The notes under the pieces were generated by a model, which ran no database searches, was not told where the DNA came from, and saw nothing but the letters and a program-made list of their open reading frames with translations. Shown one piece after another: positions 46,544-55,231 of a stretch of 58,423 bases of DNA. Source of the stretch: Bacteroidales bacterium (lineage in GTDB: Bacteria > Bacteroidota > Bacteroidia > Bacteroidales > PWNQ01); the NCBI GenBank assembly GCA_021738505.1, contig JAIPBW010000009.1, positions 1 to 58,423 on the forward strand. Direction: 5' to 3'. A program made the position numbers and the translations under genes. The stretch's first letter is position 1. The number at the start of each line of letters is the position of its first letter.

Positions 46544-47311
46544 TTACTTTTTCTTGCGCCGTCTTTTCTTGCGTTCTTCATCAAGATATTGGTCAATAGC
46601 CATCGACATTGAAGGAGCATTTTTCTTTGGTGCTTTGATGTCTACTCTAAGGCCTTTTTCTTCAGCAGCCTGAATAGAAGAAGGACCAAAGATGGCAATA
46701 ATACGCTCACCCTGTTTGTAATCCGGGAAATTTTCAAATAAGCTCTCAACGCCGCTGGGCGTAAAGAATACAAGCATATCGTATTGTTCGATGTCAACAT
46801 CAGAGAGATCTTCGGATCGGGTGCGATAAATAGCGGCTTTGGTATATTTTATTTTGGCTTTGTCTAATTTCTCCGGAATATCATTGTTGTGATTTTCCGA
46901 GCAGGGTAAAAGAAACTTTTCTTTCTTATGCTTTTTGATCAACTCCAACAAGTCATTAAAACTTTGTTTGCCATGAAAAATCTTCCGCTTTCTGTATTGC
47001 ACGTATTTTTGCAAATAATAAGCCGTTGACTCGGAAATACAAAAATACTTCATCGTATCCGGTATTTCCACGCGCATCTCTTCTGCAATTCGAAAAAAAT
47101 GATCGACAGCTTTCCGGCTGGTTAGAATAATAGCTGTATGATCGAGAATACTTATTTTCTTGTGGCGTATATCCTTGGATTTGATCCCTTCAACTTTAAT
47201 GAATTTTTTATAATCAACGTCCAGATTATAATTTTCAGACAGCGTTGTATAAGGCGACTTCTCCAGTTCAGCAGGCTTAGGCTGTGAAATAAGAATTTTT
47301 TTTATTTTCAA
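46544..47311 (-). CDS. hemD: Uroporphyrinogen-III synthase
   Basis: 255 residues. Closes and inverts ring D of hydroxymethylbilane in tetrapyrrole synthesis. The HemD two-domain plan is visible: KKILISQPKP start, AIILTSRKAVDHFF, YFCISESTAYYLQ, KFLLPCSENH, the second-domain VFFTPSGVESLFE and IIAIFGPSSIQAAEEKGLRV. The tail KKRRRKKK is strongly basic. The start is TTG at 47311; the next ATG is far inside the domain, and the KIKKILISQPKP start is usual for the family. No other haem genes adjacent. Confidence 0.9.
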   Translation of the reverse strand: MKIKKILISQPKPAELEKSPYTTLSENYNLDVDYKKFIKVEGIKSKDIRHKKISILDHTAIILTSRKAVDHFFRIAEEMRVEIPDTMKYFCISESTAYYLQKYVQYRKRKIFHGKQSFNDLLELIKKHKKEKFLLPCSENHNNDIPEKLDKAKIKYTKAAIYRTRSEDLSDVDIEQYDMLVFFTPSGVESLFENFPDYKQGERIIAIFGPSSIQAAEEKGLRVDIKAPKKNAPSMSMAIDQYLDEERKKRRRKKK

Positions 47312-47345
47312 TTTTTTTGTTGTTTTAGTTCGACCCTCTTTAGTA

Positions 47346-48182
47346 TTATGCCAGATAACCTGTTATTCTCAAGATAGAGATAACTATCAAAAGTACAGGT
47401 GCTATTTCGAGGGTGCAAAGATATAAAATTATATACAAACTGGGAAAAGAAGAATTTTTTAGAACCAGTTGTACACCACGAATACCGCGTATAATAAATA
47501 ACAAAGTGCTTATAGCTATTGCTAAATAAAAAATTTCTTCAATTTGGCGATATGTATAAAAGAAAACAATAGGAAATAGGATTAACCCAATTAATACATC
47601 AAACACAATAAGATTTGATGTGTAAATTGTGTTGACTTGTCTCTCTCGTGAGGCAAATCCAATTATGCTGAACAATATTACTTTTACCAGTGGGATCCCC
47701 AAAATGAAGGCAAATAGGTAGAAAAACAATTCAAAATCGTTAATTTTTATGCCCGGCACATTTAGTTTAATGCTGATAAATGCAAATACGGATAAGGTTA
47801 ATCCAAAGACCAATAGCAACAGGGCTGTGTAGGTTTGCTTAATCGGATTTCCTTCGCGAATGAGTTGCTCCTGGTTGCTTTGGGAGAAAGCTGAGGAAAT
47901 TTGTAACCGAAATAAATTCCGGAAAAACGTTAGGACGATTCCAATCATTAAAAACTGTATGATGAATACTGACAGTATCCAAGCCGGGGCCTGAAAATCT
48001 GGTTTGTTTTCAATAATGGGCATTTCCGGGTCTGTAACCTGAAGCGAATGCTCTTCAAATACAGATTCCCTTTTTAAACCACTCTTCCTTACCCCTGCTG
48101 ATGAATCCAACAGTGTTTCATGGGTTAAAAAATCCATGAAAAAAGTATCCGGATTATGATTTGTTGTGTCCTGGCTAATCAT
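47346..48182 (-). CDS. DUF4271 membrane protein
   Basis: 278 residues from the ATG at 48182, preceded by two GTG codons that are less likely. A polar N-terminal region (~1-75) precedes about six membrane helices (for example WILSVFIIQFLMIGIVLTFF, LLLLVFGLTLSVFAFI, YIILYLCTLEIAPVLL). Homologues of this uncharacterised family stand before hemD in many Bacteroidota. First gene of the run to ctp. Role unknown; integral inner-membrane protein. Confidence 0.8.
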   Translation of the reverse strand: MISQDTTNHNPDTFFMDFLTHETLLDSSAGVRKSGLKRESVFEEHSLQVTDPEMPIIENKPDFQAPAWILSVFIIQFLMIGIVLTFFRNLFRLQISSAFSQSNQEQLIREGNPIKQTYTALLLLVFGLTLSVFAFISIKLNVPGIKINDFELFFYLFAFILGIPLVKVILFSIIGFASRERQVNTIYTSNLIVFDVLIGLILFPIVFFYTYRQIEEIFYLAIAISTLLFIIRGIRGVQLVLKNSSFPSLYIILYLCTLEIAPVLLIVISILRITGYLA

Positions 48183-48536
48183 CACCACAAATTTACAATG
48201 GAAAATTAGATATTATGGTGGTAAATGTGAAATATTATTCATGAAAGACAAACAAAAACAATGTAGTTGACAGATTAACAGTGTTATGTAAACATATATA
48301 TTGCTTTGGAATGACTGGTGTCTGTCCATAAAGTCAAACATTATAAACCAGACATTCGATTTTATTGACAAACTCTAAATAGTCAAAGGATAAAATGATA
48401 TGATAAAAGATTTTAATACAGACGGTTATGTATTTTGGCAAAAAAAACATGATGAATAATTTAAACAAGTAAAAAAAGATATGTAATTTAGCTTCATCTT
48501 AAAAATTATTAACAAACCATTAAAACGTGCAAAATT
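48183..48536. other. Divergent intergenic region with a small inverted-repeat relic
   Basis: 354 bp between the DUF4271 gene and the unknown secreted protein gene. TGTCTG (48319-48324) and CAGACA (48349-48354) bound a ~36-bp hairpin with CATTATAAACCAGACA on its right arm, followed by TTTATTGACAAA (48361-48372). These last two words match the right end of the element at 58160-58313, so this appears to be a short member of the same family. No clear promoter or gene otherwise. Confidence 0.55.
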
Positions 48537-50138
48537 ATGAAGAAGGTAATTTTACTCTTAACTATTGTTTTATTTTCGGTTCCTACTCTGCACTCCCAGA
48601 GTTATCAACCTAAACGAGTCGATTTTAAAGTTAAAAAAGATTGGTTCGGCTTCAAGACAATAGCTTGCGGAGAAAACGGACTTATTACTTTTTATTTTAA
48701 GGAAAAAGGCAATGCTCTTTTTGGCAAGGAAAAAACCTTGTATGTTTCGCTATACGATAAAGATCTGGAAAAAGTATGGCAAAAAAGTAAAGAAATCAAC
48801 ACGGATTTAAATGCGGTTGATTATAAATACGACAAAAAAACGAATCAAGTGTATCTGGTTTTTGCTGATAAAGAAAGACGTGGATTAAAATTTAGCAATG
48901 ACACAAAAGTTGAAATTGTTAAAATAAAGGCCACTCCCGAAAAACGCAGAAGTAGCAATGGGTTAATGACTTTAACAAAACATAGTATTGCGATACCAAG
49001 TGAAAACTCATATCAAAATATGCTGATTAGCAATGAGAATGTTTTCCTGTTCATACAGGAGACCAGGATCCCTTTTATAGCAAGATGTTGTAGCCCATTT
49101 TCTTTGATAAAAAATTTGGCTACCAGCACCCCAAAAGATTATATATATAGGTTAAGTGCAGAAAAGAGTTTTGACAATAAACAAATCTCCCTTAATCACA
49201 AAGGGAAATATTACACACATCTTACTTCTTTTTTAAATGATAAGGGTGACGTTGTTTACTTTGCTGATATTGTAAATGTTGGTAAATCCGGGCTGGACAA
49301 ACAGCGCCTTTATGTAATTGACAGCGAAAGTGGAAAGATTAAGGAAAACATGGATTTAAGTAAGAATATTAGAAAAGAACTAAGATATAAAACAGCAATT
49401 CAGCACAAGGAAAATCAAATACTATATGCCGGACTATACGGGGAAGATGACAATTCTGCCCAAACAGGATTTTTATTCCGGTACTTTGAAGATTCTAAAA
49501 TGATTGATGAAAAAGAGTATGGCCTGAAAGAATTGACCGGGAAAGATAATAAAAAGAAATTTCTTGGGATTTTTAATGTAAAAGACCGGACTTACATGAG
49601 ATTCCATGATAAAACGTATCAACTTGATGATAAAGGGAACTATATGGTCATCGGGGAGAAACTAAGTAAATATTATGAAACATATACATATACAGATGCA
49701 AACGGAAATATGCATACCGATAGGGTTCATTTAGGATGGACTTATAATGAAGCTTATTTAATGGCTTTTGACAAAAATAATAAACCTTTATGGGGGGAAA
49801 CGTTTGATATGTATGAGACAACAGTTTTTAACCTGAGCTTAGTTCCCCGTCTCTATATTAAGCAGTTATCAGAAGACGAAGTTACCGTAATGTTTGGAAT
49901 AGGGGATCAGATTACTACTATGCAAATCGATGAGGCTCACCCTTCTGATCAAAAGAACATATCCATAAAATCTCAATTTAAGAAAAGCCGTGTGAGCAAT
50001 GATTTTATGCCTTCTATTGAACATTGGTATAATGACTATTTTATTGCAAGTGGTTATGTAAGTGTTAAAAGAGGAGATTCATTTTTAAGTGGAAGCGATC
50101 GAATGTATTACTTTACAAAAATAAAATTTGACAATTAA
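48537..50138 (+). CDS. Secreted protein of unknown function
   Basis: 533 residues. Signal peptide ends near T-L-H-S-Q (residue 21). No domain is recognised. The mature sequence alternates short strands with charged turns at fairly regular intervals (YVSLYDKDLEKVW, VFLFIQE, RLYVIDSESGKI, LFRYFEDSKMIDEKEY, TYMRFHDKTYQL, YLMAFDKNNKPLW), which is compatible with a beta-propeller or another repeat-blade fold; this is only an impression. There is no T9SS sorting domain and no lipobox, so it is probably periplasmic. Monocistronic, with a terminator 58 bp downstream. Confidence 0.7.
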   Translation: MKKVILLLTIVLFSVPTLHSQSYQPKRVDFKVKKDWFGFKTIACGENGLITFYFKEKGNALFGKEKTLYVSLYDKDLEKVWQKSKEINTDLNAVDYKYDKKTNQVYLVFADKERRGLKFSNDTKVEIVKIKATPEKRRSSNGLMTLTKHSIAIPSENSYQNMLISNENVFLFIQETRIPFIARCCSPFSLIKNLATSTPKDYIYRLSAEKSFDNKQISLNHKGKYYTHLTSFLNDKGDVVYFADIVNVGKSGLDKQRLYVIDSESGKIKENMDLSKNIRKELRYKTAIQHKENQILYAGLYGEDDNSAQTGFLFRYFEDSKMIDEKEYGLKELTGKDNKKKFLGIFNVKDRTYMRFHDKTYQLDDKGNYMVIGEKLSKYYETYTYTDANGNMHTDRVHLGWTYNEAYLMAFDKNNKPLWGETFDMYETTVFNLSLVPRLYIKQLSEDEVTVMFGIGDQITTMQIDEAHPSDQKNISIKSQFKKSRVSNDFMPSIEHWYNDYFIASGYVSVKRGDSFLSGSDRMYYFTKIKFDN

Positions 50139-50195
50139 TAGGGATTATGATTGCTTGAAGTGCAATTGAAGTCTTAAGTTAAGATCAAAATAATT

Positions 50196-50240
50196 AAAAG
50201 GCATCCGGATGATTTAAGTATCTGGATGCCTATTTTTTAT
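50196..50240 (+). terminator. Rho-independent terminator after the unknown secreted protein gene
   Basis: AGGCATCCGGAT pairs with ATCTGGATGCCT around a ~9-base loop, followed by TATTTTTTAT. Confidence 0.85.
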
Positions 50241-50283
50241 AAATAAATTGTTATCCATATTAGGTAGAACAGCAAAATAATTT

Positions 50284-50291
50284 TACTTTTG
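50284..50291 (+). promoter_or_regulatory. Candidate -7 box of the pta promoter
   Basis: TACTTTTG matches TAnnTTTG and lies 57 bp before the pta ATG, just after the preceding terminator. No convincing -33 box. Confidence 0.4.
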
Positions 50292-50347
50292 GCGGGCTAA
50301 AAAGCGGCTAGTATAAATTATTTATAATCAATATAAAATAGATCAAT

Positions 50348-51349
50348 ATGGGAATTCTCGAAGAAATTCGTTCAAAAGCAAAACAAAACCTACAACGTAT
50401 AGTTTTACCCGAGAGTACTGAAGAAAGAACACTTCAGGCTGCCGATCAATTGTTGGGAGACAATCTCGCCAAAATTATTCTTACAGGTGATCCTGAAATC
50501 ATTCATGGCAAAGCGAAAGAGCTAAACCTGAAGAACATTGATAAAGCAACAATTGTCAATCCCAAAAAGCATGATAAAAAGGAAGAATATGCCGATCTTC
50601 TTGTTGAATTGCGTAAACATAAGGGAATGACAAAAGAAAAGGCCCTCGAGTTGGCCGAAGATCCCTTGTATCTATCTACCTTAATGATAAAAAATGGCGA
50701 TGCTGACGGGGAAGTAGCCGGAGCAGAAAATGCTACAGGAGATGTGCTTCGTCCTGCATTTCAAATTGTGAAAACATTGCCCGGAATAAGTGTTGTTTCC
50801 GGAGCCTTCATTATGTTGCTTGATAAAAAAGAATTTGGAGAGGACGGTATTTTGGTTTTTGCAGATTGTGCGGTTCACCCTAATCCAACAGCAGATGAAC
50901 TTGCCCAGATTGCTGTAGCTACAGGATATACAACAAAAGCTATTGCTGGATTTGAACCCCGCATAGCAATGTTAAGCTTTAGCACCAAAGGAAGTGCAAA
51001 GCATGAAATGGTAGACAAAGTGGTAGAAGCTACACGTTTGGCTAAAGAAAAAGCTCCGGAAATGAAGATCGATGGAGAAATGCAGGCCGATGCTGCTATT
51101 GTGGAAAAAATCGGAAAGAAAAAAGCGCCGGAAAGTAGTATAGCCGGTAAAGCAAATGTGCTTGTCTTCCCTTCACTGGAAGTCGGTAATATATCCTATA
51201 AACTGGTACAACGACTGGCAGGCGCTGAAGCTGTTGGCCCTGTTTTACAGGGTATGGCCGCTCCGATTAATGATTTGTCAAGAGGATGTTCTGTCGATGA
51301 TATCGTTAATCTTGCCGCGATAACTGCCAATCAGGCAGCTGCTAAATAA
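50348..51349 (+). CDS. pta: Phosphate acetyltransferase
   Basis: 333-residue short-form phosphotransacetylase (acetyl-CoA + Pi to acetyl-phosphate + CoA). PTA_PTB fold; motifs IVLPESTEERTL, ADGEVAGAENATGDVLRPA, VFADCAVHPNPTADELA and LVFPSLEVGNISYKLVQRLA cover the CoA and phosphate sites. There is no N-terminal regulatory P-loop domain. Acetate kinase is the next gene on the strand but is separated by 573 bp of repeats, so the two are probably transcribed separately here. Confidence 0.96.
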   Translation: MGILEEIRSKAKQNLQRIVLPESTEERTLQAADQLLGDNLAKIILTGDPEIIHGKAKELNLKNIDKATIVNPKKHDKKEEYADLLVELRKHKGMTKEKALELAEDPLYLSTLMIKNGDADGEVAGAENATGDVLRPAFQIVKTLPGISVVSGAFIMLLDKKEFGEDGILVFADCAVHPNPTADELAQIAVATGYTTKAIAGFEPRIAMLSFSTKGSAKHEMVDKVVEATRLAKEKAPEMKIDGEMQADAAIVEKIGKKKAPESSIAGKANVLVFPSLEVGNISYKLVQRLAGAEAVGPVLQGMAAPINDLSRGCSVDDIVNLAAITANQAAAK

Positions 51350-51568
51350 TTATTTATAAGTATAATGATAACTGAATTTGGACGTTTAAAAGCAAAGTGA
51401 ATTGTTATTCTACAAACAAAAGTCATTTCGGAAAACAAATTTTGCCTTGAATATACCAGAATGACTATAATGATGTAGCAAATAACGAATTTATAAAAAT
51501 AGAATATATGAAGCGAATCCTGATACAATAGGAGCGAGTTTCATATCACCGAATTAATAAAATTTAAT

Positions 51569-51620
51569 CATATGAAACCTCCATGGCGAAAATTTTTTCG
51601 ACACACAGGAGAATGATTAA
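51569..51620 (-). repeat. Inverted third copy of the 50-bp repeat found at the left edge
   Basis: Reverse complement of the sequence at 66-116, with near identity including TCCTGTGTGTCGAAAAAATT and CATATG at its end. It lies 45 bp before the hairpin array copy B. In the left-edge block two copies flank another type of array, so the 50-bp unit appears associated with such arrays. Confidence 0.8.
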
Positions 51621-51661
51621 AGGGCTGGACGAGTTGGATAATGCAAAAAAAGCAATGACAT

Positions 51662-51922
51662 ATATTGTCATTAGTAGTCATTAATGGTCATTTATAGTCA
51701 TTTTCTATACTTCTGTGTCCGGCTGTTGTCAAATATAATCGTCTCAGAAAGCCCTGAAGTAAATGACTTATAGTATAGTAAAGCAAAATGACGCGCGAAG
51801 CGCAAATGACTACAAATGACATCCGTCGAAGACGGATAAATGACGCGAAGCAAATGACAGTAAGAGATAAAAGCAAGAAAACATAATAATGACATTATCA
51901 ACATTTTGAAAAATTTAGACAT
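51662..51922. repeat. Modular GTCATT/AATGAC hairpin array, copy B, upstream of acetate kinase
   Basis: Four GTCATT boxes at exact 10-bp spacing (51667, 51677, 51687, 51697), the same ~60-bp linker as copy A with few substitutions, then seven AATGAC boxes separating the hairpins GCGC-GAA-GCGC and ATCCGTC-GAA-GACGGAT. The GTGAAAC/GTTTCAC hairpin module of copy A is replaced here by a few bases (TAC). CTATACT after the last GTCATT can pair with AGTATAG near the first AATGAC boxes, extending the large-scale inverted symmetry. Sequence similarity to copy A continues to the ackA ATG at 51923. The preceding 51350-51568 holds no gene. Confidence 0.85.
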
Positions 51923-53128
51923 ATGAAAGTATTAGTGTTAAATTGTGGAAGTTCTTCCATAAAATATCAATTAATTGAAATGAATCATGAGGCCACCCTG
52001 TTGGCGAAAGGATTGATTGAGCGTGTTGGCATGAATGATGCGATTGTCAATCATAAACCAGAAGGCAAGGAAAACTGCAAAGATGTAACTCCTGTGCCGG
52101 ATCATCAAACAGGGATTGATAAAGTATTGGCTGCATTAACTGATAAAGAGCATGGGGTAATCAGTAAGGTAAACGAGATTAATGCCGCCGGTCATCGTGT
52201 AGCGCATGGTGGAGAGAACTTTTCGGAAAGCGCCCTGGTTACGGAAAAAGTAAAAAATGATATAAAAGATTGTATAGAACTTGCACCATTGCATAATCCT
52301 GCCAACCTGGAAGGAATTTTAGCTATGGAAAAACTGTTGCCCGAAATTCCACAGGTAGCTGTTTTCGATACCTCTTTTCATCAAACTATGCCCCGGAAAG
52401 CCTATCTTTACGGCATCCCTTACAAATATTACGAGAAATATAATGTGCGTCGTTATGGCTTTCACGGGACCAGCCATAAGTTTGTTGCTCCTAAAGCAGC
52501 AAATATGCTGGGCAAGGACTGGAATACCATGAAAATCATCACTTGCCATTTAGGAAATGGAGCTTCTATAGCTGCTATTGACAAGGGAGATTCTGTGGAT
52601 ACTTCTATGGGTTTTACTCCCATCGAAGGACTTGTTATGGGTACACGTACCGGTGATTTGGACCTTGGAGTTGTATTTTATTTAATGGATAAAGAAAAAC
52701 TTAGCAAACAGGAAGTGAATAAAATTCTCAATAAAGAGTCCGGGATGTTAGGCGTTTCTGGTGTTTCTTCTGATATGAGAGATATTGAGCAAGCGGCTGA
52801 AGAGGGCAATGAAAGAGCTAAAGCTGCCCTTGAGCTCTACAGCTATAGAATAAAAAAATATATCGGCGCATATGCTGCCGCAATGGGTGGTGTTGATATG
52901 ATCGTATTTACAGGTGGTGTTGGTGAGAATGCCGATGCTGTCCGTGCAGATACCATTCAGGGACTGGAATTCCTAGGCGCTAAGATTGATCCTTCGAAAA
53001 ATAATGGACTTAGAGGAAAAGATGCTGATATTTCTGCTGATGACTCTAAAGTTAAAATTGTTGTCACTACAACAGATGAAGAGCATGTTATTGCACGTGA
53101 TACGCAAACAATTGTGGAAGCACAATAA
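51923..53128 (+). CDS. ackA: Acetate kinase
   Basis: 401 residues, complete. Converts acetyl-phosphate and ADP to acetate and ATP, the ATP-yielding end of acetate fermentation. ASKHA-fold motifs VLNCGSSSIKYQL, HRVAHGGE, FDTSFHQTMP, RRYGFHGTSHKFV, CHLGNGASI and FTGGVGENA are present. ATG at 51923 lies directly at the end of the hairpin array. A strong terminator follows. Confidence 0.97.
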   Translation: MKVLVLNCGSSSIKYQLIEMNHEATLLAKGLIERVGMNDAIVNHKPEGKENCKDVTPVPDHQTGIDKVLAALTDKEHGVISKVNEINAAGHRVAHGGENFSESALVTEKVKNDIKDCIELAPLHNPANLEGILAMEKLLPEIPQVAVFDTSFHQTMPRKAYLYGIPYKYYEKYNVRRYGFHGTSHKFVAPKAANMLGKDWNTMKIITCHLGNGASIAAIDKGDSVDTSMGFTPIEGLVMGTRTGDLDLGVVFYLMDKEKLSKQEVNKILNKESGMLGVSGVSSDMRDIEQAAEEGNERAKAALELYSYRIKKYIGAYAAAMGGVDMIVFTGGVGENADAVRADTIQGLEFLGAKIDPSKNNGLRGKDADISADDSKVKIVVTTTDEEHVIARDTQTIVEAQ

Positions 53129-53194
53129 AATTAATGCTTCGTTCATTCACTAGTGTATTTTTGATACGATCAAAGATCTTTTAATGAACGCTAT

Positions 53195-53250
53195 TAACAG
53201 GCTATATTTGTATAAGAATATTGTACAGTGTAGCCTGTTATTTTTTTTCA
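53195..53250 (+). terminator. Rho-independent terminator of ackA
   Basis: TAACAGGCTA and TAGCCTGTTA form a perfect 10-bp stem with a loop of about 26 bases, followed by TTTTTTTT. The loop is longer than usual. Confidence 0.72.
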
Positions 53251-53263
53251 ACTTCAAATTTAT

Positions 53264-53271
53264 TACCTTTG
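53264..53271 (+). promoter_or_regulatory. Candidate -7 box of the dxs promoter
   Basis: TACCTTTG matches TAnnTTTG exactly and lies 21 bp before the dxs ATG, immediately after the ackA terminator. A -33 box is not clear. Confidence 0.45.
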
Positions 53272-53292
53272 CATGAGGTAAAACAATAAACT

Positions 53293-55221
53293 ATGGCGGA
53301 AGTTCCGGGAAAACTTTTGAAACAAATCAATGCTCCTGATGATATCAAGAAGCTGAATGAAAATCAGTTAAGTCAGTTGGCCGAAGAGATACGCCAGTAT
53401 ATTATTCAGGTCGTCTCTAAAAATGCAGGGCATTTAGGTGCCAGCCTTGGTACTGTGGAGCTTACGCTAGCCATTCACTATGTCTTTAATGCGCCTTACG
53501 ATAAGATTATATGGGATGTAGGTCATCAGGCTTATGGACATAAAATTATCACAGGTCGTCGTGATGATTTTGTTACAAATCGACAATATGGCGGAATAAG
53601 CGGCTTTCCGAATATGGAAGAAAGTCAATACGATGCTTTTGGCACAGGGCACTCTTCCACTTCCATTTCTGCTGCCCTGGGTATGGCTGTAGCGTCAAAG
53701 ATTAAAGGAGAAGACAAACGGCAACACATAGCTGTTATCGGTGATGGCGCCATGACGGCCGGCGAAGCTTTTGAAGCCTTGAATAATGCCGGCGTAACAT
53801 GGTCTAATGTACTTGTTATTTTGAATGACAATAATATTTCTATTGACAATAGTGTCGGAGCGTTAAAGGAATACCTGTTGGATATTACAACATCCAAAAC
53901 ATACAATAAACTTAAAGATGCAACCTGGGAAGTATTGGGTAAATTTGGCAAACACGGGCCTACGCCACGTCTCATGGTGCAAAAAATGCAAAAAATGCTT
54001 AAATCTACTTTGCTGGATGAAAGCAATTTCATGGAATCACTCCATTTTCGTTATTTTGGACCAATCGACGGGCATGACACCCCCAAGCTGATAAAAACCA
54101 TGGAGGATCTCAAAGATATACAAGGACCCAAATTGTTGCACGTTATCACAACAAAAGGAAAAGGATATCAACAAGCTGAAGACGATAAAACACGCTTTCA
54201 TGCTCCGGGGCAATTTGATGTTAAAACAGGCCAAACAAAACCCCAACCCGCAAATCAACCATCAAAATACCAAACCGTTTTTGGTGAAACTTTGCTTGAA
54301 ATGGCCAAAGAGGACAAAAACATAGTAGCTGTAACACCGGCTATGCCAACAGGATCCGGGTTAACAACAATGATGAAAGAACTACCCGGGCAAGTTTTCG
54401 ATGTGGGTATTGCTGAGCAACATGCAGTTACATTTTCTGCTGGTCTGGCCACACAGGGAATTATCCCTTATTGTGCGATTTATTCCACTTTTCTTCAGCG
54501 TGCCTATGACCAAATTATTCATGATGTTGCATTGCAAAATTTGCCGGTTATATTTGCCATTGACAGAGGAGGACTGGTGGGTGCTGACGGAGCTACACAC
54601 CACGGAGTATTTGACTTAGCCTATCTTAATGCAATCCCCAATATGATTATTTCATCCCCCATGGATGAACTGGAATTTCGAAACCTCTTGTTTACTGCCC
54701 GCATAAAAAATCATGGACCTTTTGCAATACGCTACCCAAGAGGCAAAGGGACAGGAATAGAATGGAACTTAGGTCCGGAATCGATTGAAATCGGAACCGG
54801 CAGGAAATTAAAAGAAGGAAAAGATATTGCATTTGTTAGTATCGGACACATAGGAAACCAGATAGAAAAAGCAGCAGCGCAACTTGAAGAATTAAACATC
54901 GATTATGCTCACTATGATATCCGGTTTCTAAAACCTTTTGATAAACCGTTGTTACATGAAATCTTCCAAAATCATGACAAAATTGTTGCGATTGAAGAAG
55001 GTACCATTATCGGTGGCCTGGGTAGTACCATAAGAGATTTTATGAATGAGCATAATTATCAGGCCACAGTTGTAAAAATGGGTATTCCTGATCAGTTTAT
55101 TGGTCATGGTACACCGGAGCAACTATATAAAGCAATAGGACTCGATGCTGAAGGGATTGTTCATACAGCCCAAAAGCTAATCCAAAATAAGAAGTTTTTC
55201 CAACGAAAAGCATCATCATAA
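53293..55221 (+). CDS. dxs: 1-deoxy-D-xylulose-5-phosphate synthase
   Basis: 642 residues. Condenses pyruvate with glyceraldehyde-3-phosphate, the first step of the MEP isoprenoid pathway. Thiamine-diphosphate motif GDGAMTAGEAFEALNNAG, the N-terminal KNAGHLGASLGTVELTLA and DVGHQAYGHK histidines, and RGGLVGADGATHHGVFDL in the pyrimidine domain are all present. Normal length. 10 bp before the nhaC gene and probably co-transcribed with it. Confidence 0.97.
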   Translation: MAEVPGKLLKQINAPDDIKKLNENQLSQLAEEIRQYIIQVVSKNAGHLGASLGTVELTLAIHYVFNAPYDKIIWDVGHQAYGHKIITGRRDDFVTNRQYGGISGFPNMEESQYDAFGTGHSSTSISAALGMAVASKIKGEDKRQHIAVIGDGAMTAGEAFEALNNAGVTWSNVLVILNDNNISIDNSVGALKEYLLDITTSKTYNKLKDATWEVLGKFGKHGPTPRLMVQKMQKMLKSTLLDESNFMESLHFRYFGPIDGHDTPKLIKTMEDLKDIQGPKLLHVITTKGKGYQQAEDDKTRFHAPGQFDVKTGQTKPQPANQPSKYQTVFGETLLEMAKEDKNIVAVTPAMPTGSGLTTMMKELPGQVFDVGIAEQHAVTFSAGLATQGIIPYCAIYSTFLQRAYDQIIHDVALQNLPVIFAIDRGGLVGADGATHHGVFDLAYLNAIPNMIISSPMDELEFRNLLFTARIKNHGPFAIRYPRGKGTGIEWNLGPESIEIGTGRKLKEGKDIAFVSIGHIGNQIEKAAAQLEELNIDYAHYDIRFLKPFDKPLLHEIFQNHDKIVAIEEGTIIGGLGSTIRDFMNEHNYQATVVKMGIPDQFIGHGTPEQLYKAIGLDAEGIVHTAQKLIQNKKFFQRKASS

Positions 55222-55231
55222 TGCTGGGTTT

